Positions 1 to 8,598 of a stretch of 64,000 bases of DNA are shown here, in pieces. The notes under the pieces are model-generated. The model was not told the DNA's origin, did no database searches, and saw only the letters and a program-made list of their open reading frames with translations. Origin of the DNA: SHYR01 sp034406555 (GTDB lineage: Bacteria; Chloroflexota; Dehalococcoidia; UBA2979); NCBI GenBank assembly GCA_034406555.1, contig DASCRM010000077.1, positions 18,354 through 82,353 of the forward strand, in the 5' to 3' direction. The position numbers and the translations under genes were made by a program. How positions within the stretch are numbered: position 1 is the stretch's first letter; each line of letters opens with the position of its first letter.

Positions 1-1
1 G

Positions 2-616
2 CTGGCGACAGTCGGCATCGGCGCCGGTTTCCCGCTCGGCGTGTTGCTGGCCCTCGGTCGCAGCAGTTCGCTGAAGGTGATCTCGTTCGCCTGCACCGGA
101 TTCATCGAGTTTGTGCGAGCCGGTCCGCTGATCCTCTGGCTGGCGATGGCACGCTTCGTGCTGCCGGACTTCCTGCCCTCGGTCGGCGGGCTGGACGATG
201 TCAGCCTCGTGGTGCGGGCGATGATGGTGATGGCGGGGTTCTCGGCCGCGTACATCGCCGAGGTCGTGCGTGGCGGCCTGCAGACGATTCCACGAGGGCA
301 GCACGAAGCCTCCGACGCGATCGGCCTGAGTACGTTCCAGTCGACGTGGTTCATCGTGCTGCCGCAGGCGCTGCGTTCCGTGATTCCCGCGCTGGTGAAC
401 CGCTTCGTCAGCCTCTGGAAAGACACCTCGTTGGTGGTCGTGCTGGGCTTCGTCGACTTGCTCGGCGCCGCACGCGCGATCCCCGCACAACCGGACTTCG
501 TCGGTCGCCAGGCGGAGGCGCTGCTCTTCGCCGCGCTGATCTTCTGGTCCGTCTCGTTCACGATGTCGCGATTAAGCGCCCGCATCGAGCGTCAGCTCGG
601 CGTCGGCGTACGCTAG
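2..616 (+). CDS. Amino-acid ABC transporter permease (5' end outside window)
   Basis: Inner-membrane permease subunit of a polar amino-acid importer (HisM/AapM-like, MetI fold). The frame is open from base 2, so the true start lies upstream and about 204 residues are visible. Several hydrophobic segments are present. The EAA loop that docks the ATPase is clear (EASDAIGLSTFQSTW, then LPQALRSVIPALVNRF), followed by KDTSL, as is usual in this family. A GTG at 41 could be misread as a start, but homologous hydrophobic sequence continues upstream of it. The ATPase gene follows after 14 nt, so the two form one operon. Substrate cannot be told from sequence. Confidence 0.9.
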   Translation: MATVGIGAGFPLGVLLALGRSSSLKVISFACTGFIEFVRAGPLILWLAMARFVLPDFLPSVGGLDDVSLVVRAMMVMAGFSAAYIAEVVRGGLQTIPRGQHEASDAIGLSTFQSTWFIVLPQALRSVIPALVNRFVSLWKDTSLVVVLGFVDLLGAARAIPAQPDFVGRQAEALLFAALIFWSVSFTMSRLSARIERQLGVGVR

Positions 617-630
617 CTCAGGAGCCCGCT

Positions 631-1377
631 ATGACCTCTCAAACGCCAGGCGACATGATCGTCGTCGAGCACATCTCGAAGTGGTTCGGCGACTTCCAGG
701 CGCTCGACGACGTCAGCACCACGGTGAAGGAGCGAGAAGTGGTCGTCGCGTTCGGCCCCTCCGGCTCCGGCAAGTCGACCTTCATTCGCACCCTCAACCG
801 GCTGGAGGAGCACGACGAGGGCCGCATTCTGATCGACGGCATCGAGCTGACCGACGACCTGGACAACCTAGAGGCGATCCGCTCCGAGGTCGGCATGGTC
901 TTCCAGCAGTTCAATCTCTTCCCGCACGTGACCGTGCAGCGCAACATCACGCTCGGCCCTCAGAAGGTGCGCCACCTGCCGGAGGCGGAGGCGAACGAGC
1001 TGGCGACGCAGTTGCTGGAACGCGTCGGCATTCCGGAACAGGCGGACAAGTTCCCGGCGCAGCTCTCCGGCGGCCAGCAGCAGCGCGTCGCGATCGCGCG
1101 CGCTCTCGCGATGCAGCCGAAGATCATGCTCTTCGACGAGCCCACCTCGGCGCTCGACCCGGAGATGATCAAGGAGGTGCTGGACGTGATGCGCGAGCTC
1201 GCTGAGTCCGGCATGACGATGATCGTGGTGACGCACGAGATGGGCTTCGCCCGCGAGGTCGCCGACCGCTTCCTCTTCTTCGACGACGGTCAAATCGTCG
1301 AGGAAGGCACGCCCGAGCACTTCTTCGAGAACCCGGAGGAGGAGCGCACCAAGCTCTTCCTCTCACAGATCCTCTAG
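631..1377 (+). CDS. Amino-acid ABC transporter ATP-binding protein
   Basis: Cytoplasmic ATPase of the polar amino-acid importer (GlnQ/HisP/AapP family), 248 aa, a normal length. Walker A is GPSGSGKST at residues 42-50, the Q-loop lies in FQQFNLFPH near 91, the signature is LSGGQQQR at 145-152, Walker B is IMLFDEP at 165-171, and the switch His is in VVTHEMGF near 202. ATG 631 is chosen because AGGAG lies 6 nt upstream; the frame is open further upstream, but that part overlaps the permease gene. It would power uptake of an amino acid bound by a periplasmic protein encoded outside the window. Confidence 0.95.
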   Translation: MTSQTPGDMIVVEHISKWFGDFQALDDVSTTVKEREVVVAFGPSGSGKSTFIRTLNRLEEHDEGRILIDGIELTDDLDNLEAIRSEVGMVFQQFNLFPHVTVQRNITLGPQKVRHLPEAEANELATQLLERVGIPEQADKFPAQLSGGQQQRVAIARALAMQPKIMLFDEPTSALDPEMIKEVLDVMRELAESGMTMIVVTHEMGFAREVADRFLFFDDGQIVEEGTPEHFFENPEEERTKLFLSQIL

Positions 1378-1392
1378 CCCCCGAAGGGGGCT
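1376..1392 (+). terminator. Short GC hairpin after the ABC operon
   Basis: Seven-base-pair inverted repeat with a GAA loop, starting inside the stop codon of the ATPase gene. No T-run follows, so it could be a weak terminator, an mRNA 3'-end stabiliser or simply a repeat. A similar CCCC-GAA-GGGG core recurs near 28295. Confidence 0.35.
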
Positions 1393-1417
1393 GCATAGCT
1401 GGTCGGCGTCCAGCACC

Positions 1418-2647
1418 TCAGTCCAGCGCGCCTGCCTCGGCATACTTCGCAATCTCGTCCGCGCTGAGGCCCACGACCTCAGTCAGCACGTCGTAGGTGT
1501 CGGCACCCAGTAGCGGCGCGAGCCGCGTCTGCGCCGGGTTGCGCTGCGTGTGCACCGGGTTGCGATGCACGAGGAACTCCCGTCCGACGGGGTGGTCGAG
1601 CTTTGCGAAGTGGTTCGGCCCGAGTGTGGGGTCGACGCGCACCATCTCCTCGATGTTCTGGAACGGCCCGGCCGGCACCCCCGCCTGCTGTAGCGTCTCG
1701 GCCAGCGCCTGCCTGTCGTCCCAGCCGAGGATCCAGCGCTCGATCAACGCGTCGAGATCATCCTCGTGCGCACGCCTGCCCTCGGCCGTCGCGAAATCGG
1801 GGCGTTCGAGGTCGGGGTCGCCGATCAGCGCGACGAGCGCACGCCACTGCTCGTCCGTCTGCACAACGATCGCGCACCACGACTCGTCGCCTGCGCAGCG
1901 GTAGATGTTGTGCGGCACGGCCACGCTGTCGCGGTTGCCGATGCGCTCCGCCACCTCGTCGTTCGCCGTGTAGTGGAGGATCGATGCGCCCATCATCGAT
2001 GCGGTTGCCTCGTACTGGCTGAGCTCGACGAACTGGCCCTCGCCAGTCGCCTCGCTGTGGTGCAGGGCGGCCATCACGGCAATCGCGGCGTGGAAGGGGT
2101 TGGCCGAGAAGTCGGGGAAGTGGTGACCGAACGGGAGGATTTCGGTGTCGGGATGCCCGGAGACTGACTTCAGACCACCAGCACCGGCGAAGGGGTCGCC
2201 AAAACCTTTCCAGTGCGAACGCGGCCCCTCCGTCTCCATCGTCGGCATGTGCACGACGATGATCTTCGGGTTCAGATCCTTCGCGTCCTCGTAGGCCAGC
2301 CCCCAGCGCTTGAGGGCGGCCGGGGCGAGGTTGGAGCAGATCACGTCCGATTCGCGCACGATCGCGTGCAGCAGCTCCAGCCCCTCGGCGGTGTTGAGGT
2401 TGAGCGTGCAGGAGCGTTTGCCGGCGTTGACGTCGTTGAAGTAGCCACTGGCGTCGGTGTTCGAATTGGCGTCGCCCGGCAGCTCGCCGTAGAGCCGCGC
2501 CGGATTCACCCTCGCGCCATCGATGCGGGATCGCGATTCGATGCGCACGACGTCCGCGCCAAAGTCGGCGAGCAGCCGCGAGGCGAGCGGGCCGGCGACG
2601 ATGAACGAGAGGTCGACGATGCGTACGCCCTCCAGCGGCAGGCCCAT
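1418..2647 (-). CDS. CaiB/BaiF family (type III) CoA-transferase, type A subunit
   Basis: About 409 aa, the normal size for formyl-CoA transferase/CaiB-like enzymes, which move CoA between acyl groups through an enzyme-bound acyl intermediate. The N-terminus has the usual PLEGVRIVDLSFIVAGP fold entry. The family motif GxGQxxDxS, which carries the catalytic Asp, reads GEGQFVELS near residues 202-210, so Glu208 sits where Asp is normal. The start ATG overlaps the stop of the upstream CoA-transferase (TGATG), indicating translational coupling. The sequence around YRCAGDESW and TDEQW matches the products at 4881 and the second half of 8599-10896, defining the type A group used here. Acyl substrate unknown. 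Confidence 0.9.
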   Translation of the reverse strand: MGLPLEGVRIVDLSFIVAGPLASRLLADFGADVVRIESRSRIDGARVNPARLYGELPGDANSNTDASGYFNDVNAGKRSCTLNLNTAEGLELLHAIVRESDVICSNLAPAALKRWGLAYEDAKDLNPKIIVVHMPTMETEGPRSHWKGFGDPFAGAGGLKSVSGHPDTEILPFGHHFPDFSANPFHAAIAVMAALHHSEATGEGQFVELSQYEATASMMGASILHYTANDEVAERIGNRDSVAVPHNIYRCAGDESWCAIVVQTDEQWRALVALIGDPDLERPDFATAEGRRAHEDDLDALIERWILGWDDRQALAETLQQAGVPAGPFQNIEEMVRVDPTLGPNHFAKLDHPVGREFLVHRNPVHTQRNPAQTRLAPLLGADTYDVLTEVVGLSADEIAKYAEAGALD

Positions 2648-3873
2648 CACACCACTCCCGCCTTAGCGAGCTGCGCCAGCTGATCACCGTCGACACCCAG
2701 CGAGGCGAAGACCTCGCTGTTGTGTTCGCCGAGCAGCGGTGGCCGCCGCCCGATGCGCGCGTCCGCAGCGCCGAAACGCATCGGCACCGCCATGTCGGAG
2801 AAGTTGAGGCCCAGGCTCGGCTCCTCGACATCGACGAAGAAGCTGCGTTGCTGGAGGAACGGGTCACTTACCAGTTGCTCGGAATCGGTCACCGGCAACG
2901 CGTGGATGCCGCGGTCCTGGATCGCCTCCATCAGCTCCTGCCTCGGCAGGGTCGCGACCGCGCGTGCCAGGGCATCTCCGAAGTCGGGGCTGTCGATGAA
3001 GCCGAGACCCGGCGAGCGGTCGCGTAGCTCCACTAGCTCATCGCCCGCACCGAACTGTTGCATCACCTCGACGATCGCATCGGAGCGCACCCGGAAGGCG
3101 CCGATCGTCATGTAGCCGTCGCGCGCTCGGTAGAGGCCACCCGGCATGTCGAGGCCCGCACCGACCCGTTCGCGCCGGAATCCGAACTGGTGGAAGAGCG
3201 AGGCGTTGCCCATCTGCAACGTCGGCAGCGCGCAGACGCGTTCGACGGCGATGTCGACCAACTCCCCGCCGTTGCCGCGACGCGAACCGAAGAGCGCGAT
3301 CAACGCGCCCAGCGCCGCCGCCAGCCCGCTCATCTCCGACCCTTGCTCCGGCCCGAAGCGCGCCGGGCGTTCGTTGCGCACACCGAAGATCTGGATCATC
3401 CCACCCATCGCCTGGCAGATCAGGTCGCTGCCCAGCCACTCGCTGCGCTCGCCTTCGAGGCCGAAGGGCGTGACGGAGACGACGACGAGCGGTGGTTCGG
3501 CCGCAGCGAGCTCTTGCAGGTCGAAGCCCCATCGCGCGAGCTGGCCGTTGTCGAAGACGGCATCGACCTCCCCGAGCAGCTTCGCCAGCAGCTCGCGTCC
3601 CCTCGGCTGGCTGGCATCGAGCGTGATGCCGCGCTTGCCAGCGTTGTAGTGCAGGAAGTAGAGACTCGGGCGCTCCCCATTCCCCGGATCGCTGCCCGTC
3701 GCTCCAGACTGGCCTCGGTAGAGCGGCTCGCGACTGCGGTGCGCCCCCCCGCCGGGCGGCTCGACGCGAATCACGTCGGCACCCATCGAGGCGAACAGGC
3801 GAGGGCCGTAGACGCCCATGCCGTCGATCAGGTCGAGCACGCGGATACCTGCCAGCGGGCCAGTCTCAGCCAT
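2647..3873 (-). CDS. CaiB/BaiF family (type III) CoA-transferase, type B subunit
   Basis: About 408 aa type III CoA-transferase. ATG 3873 is preferred to an upstream in-frame start because AAGGGGA lies just upstream. It shows the family entry PLAGIRVLDL and VDIAVE with the expected Asp near residue 207. GSDLICQAMGGM near 148 resembles the first half of the fused protein at 8599-10896 and the product at 6164 (type B). It is the promoter-proximal gene of a pair with the CoA-transferase at 1418-2647, overlapping it by one base. The pairing resembles heteromeric type III enzymes such as BbsEF or Chloroflexus SmtAB; that comparison is inference. Confidence 0.9.
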   Translation of the reverse strand: MAETGPLAGIRVLDLIDGMGVYGPRLFASMGADVIRVEPPGGGAHRSREPLYRGQSGATGSDPGNGERPSLYFLHYNAGKRGITLDASQPRGRELLAKLLGEVDAVFDNGQLARWGFDLQELAAAEPPLVVVSVTPFGLEGERSEWLGSDLICQAMGGMIQIFGVRNERPARFGPEQGSEMSGLAAALGALIALFGSRRGNGGELVDIAVERVCALPTLQMGNASLFHQFGFRRERVGAGLDMPGGLYRARDGYMTIGAFRVRSDAIVEVMQQFGAGDELVELRDRSPGLGFIDSPDFGDALARAVATLPRQELMEAIQDRGIHALPVTDSEQLVSDPFLQQRSFFVDVEEPSLGLNFSDMAVPMRFGAADARIGRRPPLLGEHNSEVFASLGVDGDQLAQLAKAGVV

Positions 3874-3909
3874 CGATCCCCTTCGCACCGCACCCGTTCG
3901 AGTGGGCGG

Positions 3910-3915
3910 ACTATA
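3910..3915 (-). promoter_or_regulatory. -10-like box upstream of the CoA-transferase pair
   Basis: TATAGT on the minus strand, 36 nt upstream of the ATG at 3873, placing a transcript start near 3903 and leaving room for the AAGGGGA ribosome-binding site. No good -35 was recognised. Confidence 0.4.
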
Positions 3916-3989
3916 GCGCAGCGTACGCCCAGCCCGGAGTCACTGGCGCGAGAACTGCTGTAGGTTAGGCGCGCGCGGAAGCGGGCAGC

Positions 3990-4832
3990 ATGACCAGTCA
4001 GACAGTCGAACGGTACGAGGGCACGTGGCGGCGGCTCGCCAACATCTCTGCCAGTCGCAAGGGCTCGATCCACGACGACGATGCGGCCCGAGGGATGGGA
4101 TTCCGGGGCGGCTTCGTACCTGGCAGCACCGTGGGGCAGGCCGCGATGCCGGCGATCATCGCCCGCCTTGGTCCGCAGTGGATGGAGGGCGGGTGGTACA
4201 GCTTCAAGTTCGTGCGCCCGGTCTACGTCGACGAGGAGGTGCGCGAGGTCGGTGCGGAACTGCTCGCCGACGGCACACTGCCGCTGCAGGTCGAAGCTCG
4301 CGACGGTCGCCTTTGCTGCGACGGCGCGGCGGGCCTCGGCACGACTGTGCCGTGGGATGTCTCCGAGGACGGCACGCACGGAGCGGACGAGGTCTTTCCC
4401 GCGATGACGATCGGCGATGCGTTCGCCCCCGGGGAGCTACACGTCGTCGCGGAGGAGGTCGCGGCGATGATCGCCGCCGCCGGCGACCCGACGCCGTGGT
4501 ACGAGAGCGAGTCGCCATGGGGCGACCCAATCATTCCGCCGGAGCGGCTGATGAACGCCGCCTTGAACCACATCCGCGGCGAGATTCTCACCGACGACAG
4601 GGTGCGCAATCCGGGGATGTGGGCGGAACACTCGATCACGATGGCGCAGCCCGTCTTCGCCGGTCGCACCTACACGCTCACCGAGCACCTGGCGGACAAG
4701 GGCCGCTCCGGGCGCACCGCCTACGTCGACTACCAGTTCGAGATCGTGGACGAAGCAGGGGCGCCGTGCGCGACGGGCCGTCACAAGATCAAGTGGATCC
4801 TGCAGTCCGAGCAGCCGGGCGATAAGGACTAA
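3990..4832 (+). CDS. Double-hotdog acyl-CoA-binding protein (MaoC/FAS1-dehydratase-like)
   Basis: 280 aa protein whose two halves each look like a hotdog domain. The N half carries FRGGFVPGSTV and GGWYSFKFVRPVYVDEEV; the C half carries FAPGELHVV and a second strand-rich segment with AQPVFAGRTYTL. Proteins of this build are hydratases, dehydratases or thioesterases acting on CoA thioesters. No clear MaoC D-x4-H catalytic motif was identified, so activity is uncertain. A paralogue lies at 10901-11737 next to the fused CoA-transferase. The gene leads a plus-strand run with two CoA-transferases and a crotonase, suggesting a shared pathway. Confidence 0.7.
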   Translation: MTSQTVERYEGTWRRLANISASRKGSIHDDDAARGMGFRGGFVPGSTVGQAAMPAIIARLGPQWMEGGWYSFKFVRPVYVDEEVREVGAELLADGTLPLQVEARDGRLCCDGAAGLGTTVPWDVSEDGTHGADEVFPAMTIGDAFAPGELHVVAEEVAAMIAAAGDPTPWYESESPWGDPIIPPERLMNAALNHIRGEILTDDRVRNPGMWAEHSITMAQPVFAGRTYTLTEHLADKGRSGRTAYVDYQFEIVDEAGAPCATGRHKIKWILQSEQPGDKD

Positions 4833-4880
4833 GCGGAGTCGACGCCCGGGGCTGAGCCGAGGGACATCGAGAGGACCGAG

Positions 4881-6164
4881 GTGCGCAGTTATCGCCCGCT
4901 GACGGGTGTCCGCGTCCTCACCTTCGAGGCGGCCGTCACACTACCCTCCGCGACGCGCGTGATGGCCGACCTGGGCGCGGATGTGGTGCAGGTGCGCCGC
5001 CCCGGTCGCGCCGTCGACAACTTCATCGCCACCTACGATGGCACGCTGATCAACAAGCAGTCGATCTTGATCGACCTGCGGATGGAGGAGGGTCGGACGC
5101 TCGCGCTGCGGCTTGCCGCGCAGGCCGATGTCGTCTGCAACAACTTCACACCCCGAGTGATGCGCGGCTTCGGGCTGGACTACGGTCGGCTACGCGCCGT
5201 GCGCGAGGATCAGATCGTGATGCAGCTCTCCGGCTACGGCGCGCCCGGGCCGTGGGCCGACTACCCCGCCTACGGGCCGAGCGTCGAGGCGGCGGGGGGT
5301 CTCAATTCGTTGATCGGCAACGAGGGTGAAGTGCCCGTGCGCATCGGCGGCGGCGTCTTCGCGGATCAGCTCGCCGGGCGCTACGCGACCGTCGCCTTAC
5401 TCGCCGCCCTTGTCCATCGCCAGCAGACCGGCGAGGGTCAGTACATCGACCTCTCGATGTATGAGGGCATCGTGCACGTCCACGGGCAAGACGTGATGGC
5501 AGCCAGCGCCGCTGGGCCCGACCCCGCGCGACGCGGCAATCGCGACCCGGCGATCGCGCCGCAGGGCATCTACGCGGCGGCCGGCGCAGACGAGTGGGTC
5601 GCAATCTCTGTCGAGACCGACGAGCAGTGGCGCGCCCTCGCCGAGTGCATCGGGTTCGACGATGCGTCGCTCGACCGCGTCGAAGCGCGGCGCGAACGCC
5701 ACGACGAGATCGATGAGGCGATCGCGGCGTGGGCGCGCCAGCGGTCGAAGCACGACGCGGCGGAGCTTCTCCAGTCGTGCGGCGTGATCGCCGGGCCGGT
5801 GCAGGCCCCGCGTGACCTCGCTGTCGACGCCGGCTACATCGAACGCGGCCACTTCCGCCCGATCCGGCACCGCGAGCCGATCGCGGCGGCAACGTGGCAT
5901 CCGCACCTCAGCCAGCTGCCGAAGATCAACGGCGCACGTCGCGCCCCGCTCACGGAGGCCCACGCGGACGGCGCGGATAACGCGGCCGTCCTCAAAAGCT
6001 GGCTCGGTCTCGATGCCGCCGAGGTTCGTCAGTTACACGAGAGTGGCGTCACGCCGACCGGAATTCCGCTCGTCACCTCCGCGTCGGATGTGCCGCGCCG
6101 GGGCCCCTCCGACGCGGACCACGCCGCGCGCGTTGGACGGGCCCACGGACAGGACGCGCCCTAG
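4881..6164 (+). CDS. CaiB/BaiF family (type III) CoA-transferase, type A subunit
   Basis: 427 aa type III CoA-transferase with a GTG start preceded by GAGAGG. The family entry is PLTGVRVLTFEA and the catalytic-Asp motif is GEGQYIDLS with Asp190. The TDEQW region and the segment before it match the type A group. Its TAG stop overlaps the GTG of the next CoA-transferase by one base (TAGTG). A C-terminal tail of about 40 residues, rich in Ala, Arg and Asp, extends past the usual end and may be unstructured. Cotranscribed with the hotdog gene upstream, 48 nt away. Confidence 0.88.
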   Translation: MRSYRPLTGVRVLTFEAAVTLPSATRVMADLGADVVQVRRPGRAVDNFIATYDGTLINKQSILIDLRMEEGRTLALRLAAQADVVCNNFTPRVMRGFGLDYGRLRAVREDQIVMQLSGYGAPGPWADYPAYGPSVEAAGGLNSLIGNEGEVPVRIGGGVFADQLAGRYATVALLAALVHRQQTGEGQYIDLSMYEGIVHVHGQDVMAASAAGPDPARRGNRDPAIAPQGIYAAAGADEWVAISVETDEQWRALAECIGFDDASLDRVEARRERHDEIDEAIAAWARQRSKHDAAELLQSCGVIAGPVQAPRDLAVDAGYIERGHFRPIRHREPIAAATWHPHLSQLPKINGARRAPLTEAHADGADNAAVLKSWLGLDAAEVRQLHESGVTPTGIPLVTSASDVPRRGPSDADHAARVGRAHGQDAP

Positions 6165-7273
6165 TGCTGCGTGTGATCGAGCTCGCTGGTGGTCTCGCCT
6201 CGCAGTTCGCGACCATGGCGCTCGCGGAACTTGGCGCGGACGTGATCAAGGTCGAACCGCCGGACGGTGACCCCCTGCGCGCACGTCGCGAGGTCGCGCC
6301 GGACGACCTCAGCTTCGAGTACCTCAACCGCCGCAAGCGCAGCGTCGCGCTCGACCTCGAGAGCAGTGAGGGCCGCGCCACGCTGCTCGAACTCGTCGCC
6401 GACGCGGATGCGGTGATTGAGGATTTCGACACTGAGACGCTCCGCCGGCTGCGGCTCTCGTACCGCACAATGCGGCGCGCGCAGCCGGGCGTCGTACTCA
6501 CCTCGATCAGCGGCTTCGGGCGCAGCGGGGCTCGCTCCGACTGGCGGGCGAACGACTTCGTCCTGCAGGCGATGGGCGGCGTCGTCGACGGCACCGGCTG
6601 GGGGGACCAGCCTCCGCAGCGGCTCCCCGGCAGCCCGGCCAGCTTCTCCGCCGGGTTGCAAGCTGCCGCGCTCACCTCCGGGGCAGTCTATGGAGTGCGC
6701 GCCGGCGAGGGTGGCGTACACATCGATGTCTCGATCCAGGAGGCGATGTCGACGCACTGGACACGCGAGATCGAGCGCTACATCTACCACGGCCTGGGCG
6801 TCTCGCGCGGCAATGTGGAGATGGGCCTGCAGGGCTTCCCCCACACGGTGATGGCGAACGACGGCTACCTCTACCTGCTGGCCCTGCGCGCGGAGTGGGA
6901 GCCGCTGGGTCACTTACTCGGCCTCGACGACTTCATCACGCACGAATGGAGCGACCCGCGGACGCGGCTTGAGCGCTGGGACGAGATCGCCCCGCAATTC
7001 ACCGCGAACATCGCCGCCCGCAGCAAGTACGAGTGGTTCGCCGACGCCGCCGCGCAGGGCTACACGTTCGCCCCCGTCGACGACATGGCCGAGGTGCAGC
7101 AGAGCCCGCAGTTGCTCGCCCGCGACTTCTTCCGCGAAGCAAAGATCGAGGGCGAGAGCGTGACGACCCCAGGCCTGCCCTTCACCTTCGCTGCCACACC
7201 ACCGCGCCCCAACGTCGTCCCCGGCGTCGGTGAACACACCGCCGGGGTGCTGGCGGAGCTGCGCGGCGGCTAA
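6164..7273 (+). CDS. CaiB/BaiF family (type III) CoA-transferase, type B subunit
   Basis: 369 aa, slightly short because the usual first residues are trimmed: it opens MLRVIELAGGLASQF. GTG start overlaps the stop of the preceding CoA-transferase. The catalytic motif reads HIDVS with Asp188. ANDFVLQAMGGV near residue 129 places it with the type B group (2647-3873 and the first half of 8599-10896). Likely partner of the 4881 product in a heteromeric enzyme; this is inferred from coupling and from the recurrence of A+B pairs in the window. Confidence 0.88.
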   Translation: MLRVIELAGGLASQFATMALAELGADVIKVEPPDGDPLRARREVAPDDLSFEYLNRRKRSVALDLESSEGRATLLELVADADAVIEDFDTETLRRLRLSYRTMRRAQPGVVLTSISGFGRSGARSDWRANDFVLQAMGGVVDGTGWGDQPPQRLPGSPASFSAGLQAAALTSGAVYGVRAGEGGVHIDVSIQEAMSTHWTREIERYIYHGLGVSRGNVEMGLQGFPHTVMANDGYLYLLALRAEWEPLGHLLGLDDFITHEWSDPRTRLERWDEIAPQFTANIAARSKYEWFADAAAQGYTFAPVDDMAEVQQSPQLLARDFFREAKIEGESVTTPGLPFTFAATPPRPNVVPGVGEHTAGVLAELRGG

Positions 7274-7319
7274 CCGGTTCGACCAGCGAACCCCACGAAC
7301 GGCCGCAGCGCAGGCGCGC

Positions 7320-7325
7320 TATGAT
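7320..7325 (+). promoter_or_regulatory. -10-like box upstream of the crotonase
   Basis: TATGAT about 31 nt upstream of the GTG at 7357. It overlaps the in-frame ATG at 7321, which argues that this ATG is not the translation start and supports the GTG with its own ribosome-binding site. Confidence 0.45.
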
Positions 7326-7356
7326 CGCGCTCGCAGTCAGCGAGGGAGGCGACCCG

Positions 7357-8274
7357 GTGGGTATCGTCTACGAGAAGCGCAACCAGATCGCTTACATCAC
7401 GTTCAGCAACCCCGACAAGGCGAACATCCTGGACCGGGCGACTTCGGACGAGATCTCCGAGGCGTGGATCGATGTCTGGGAGGATCGCGACATCCGCTGC
7501 GCGATCATCACCGGCGAGGGTGACCGCCATTTCTGCGGCGGGCACAACCTGGCACCGAACCCCGAAGTCTCGGTGGACGACCGTGCGTTCCTGCGAGCGC
7601 AGAAGATGTACTGGCCACTGGCTGGCACCGTCAACGGTGCAAAGACCGGCCTCGATGGCCGCATGGGCGACCACTACCCGCGCGTCTGGAAGCCGGTGAT
7701 CGCGGCGGTCAACGGCTGGGCGGCAGGCGCGGGCCTCTACCTGCTGCTCGCATCGACGGACATTCGCATCGCCTCGGCGGAGAACGCGCGCTTCAAATTC
7801 GCACTGCTCACGCAGGGCTGGCTCGGCAACGGGCCGGGCGCGACGTTGCTCGCGCGCCAGCTCCGCTACGCCGACGCGATGCGCATCCTGCTCACGGACG
7901 AGCCCATCGATGCGGAGGAGGCGCTGCGCATCGGACTCGTCAATGAGGTCGTGCCGCACGTCGACCTGATGGATCGCGCCGAACAGATCGCGGAGCAGAT
8001 CAAGTCGATGCCCCCGATCGCGGTGCGCATGATGAAGGAGTTCCTGATCCGCTTCGGTGACGCGCCGACCGACATGGCGTGGCAGGTCCAGAACTTGATG
8101 AACACGCTGCTGATCCAGACGACCGCCGACGGCGCCGAGGGCACGGCCGCCTTCAACGAGAAGCGTCCACCGAACTTCACCGGCGCAATCCGACGCCCGG
8201 GCGAGCCTTTCCCCGAGCCGACCGAGGAGCACTGGCAACGACTGAACGAGATCTACCGCTCAGGTGGCTACTAA
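7357..8274 (+). CDS. Enoyl-CoA hydratase/isomerase (crotonase) family protein, atypical active site
   Basis: About 305 aa crotonase-fold protein. GTG 7357 is chosen because GGGAGG lies 7 nt upstream. The oxyanion-hole segments are recognisable (HFCGGHNL near 58 and NGWAAGAGLYL near 119). However, neither canonical hydratase glutamate is visible: the first position sits in AGAGLYL and the second in LLTQGWLGNG. It may therefore be an isomerase, hydrolase or thioesterase rather than a hydratase, or simply diverged. It closes the run hotdog, CoA-transferase A, CoA-transferase B, crotonase. Confidence 0.85.
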   Translation: MGIVYEKRNQIAYITFSNPDKANILDRATSDEISEAWIDVWEDRDIRCAIITGEGDRHFCGGHNLAPNPEVSVDDRAFLRAQKMYWPLAGTVNGAKTGLDGRMGDHYPRVWKPVIAAVNGWAAGAGLYLLLASTDIRIASAENARFKFALLTQGWLGNGPGATLLARQLRYADAMRILLTDEPIDAEEALRIGLVNEVVPHVDLMDRAEQIAEQIKSMPPIAVRMMKEFLIRFGDAPTDMAWQVQNLMNTLLIQTTADGAEGTAAFNEKRPPNFTGAIRRPGEPFPEPTEEHWQRLNEIYRSGGY

Positions 8275-8394
8275 GGCGGCATGGCCGCTCGCAAACGCGG
8301 CGAACCCTCCGAGTGAGTGACAGGCTCCGACGGGGCGAAGCACCGAGTGTGCAAAACGGGCCACGCACTTGCGATCGCCGGCACACAAGGGCGT

Positions 8395-8400
8395 TACAGT
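8395..8400 (+). promoter_or_regulatory. -10 box of a leaderless promoter
   Basis: TACAGT ends 6 nt before the ATG at 8407, with no Shine-Dalgarno sequence between, so transcription would start at or next to the A of ATG. Confidence 0.45.
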
Positions 8401-8406
8401 GAAGCT

Positions 8407-8574
8407 ATGGAAAACTCACGTTCGATCGGAATCGGAACTGCCCTCGGAATTGTCGTGGGGGCGGTGCTGTTCGCGGTGACTGATTATCCCGCCTGAATCG
8501 CCTTCGGGACCGTGTTCGGGGCGGCGTTCGGCGCCGGCGCACCCCGACTCATGGAGCAGCTCGGCAACGACTAG
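8407..8574 (+). pseudogene. Small glycine-rich membrane protein with in-frame TGA
   Basis: A 55-codon frame broken by TGA at 8494-8496 (codon 30). Before the stop it reads IGIGTALGIVVGAVLFAVT, after it IAFGTVFGAAFGAG, then an acidic tail ending in LMEQLGND. Two short glycine-patterned hydrophobic segments separated by a turn are typical of tiny membrane proteins, in which the turn often reads NPAWIA. Here the Trp position is exactly the TGA, so a TGG-to-TGA change is the simplest explanation. The upstream part alone would give a 29-residue peptide. It may be a recent pseudogene or a sequence error. Confidence 0.6.
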
Positions 8575-8598
8575 AGGACAGCGGAGAGCAGCGACCGA

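Noticed and set aside
1758..2867. A 369-codon minus-strand open frame
   Set aside because: It is an out-of-frame shadow of two overlapping CoA-transferase genes with Arg-rich composition.
7321..7356. ATG 7321 as crotonase start
   Set aside because: It lies inside a TATGAT -10-like box and lacks a ribosome-binding site; GTG 7357 has GGGAGG at good spacing.
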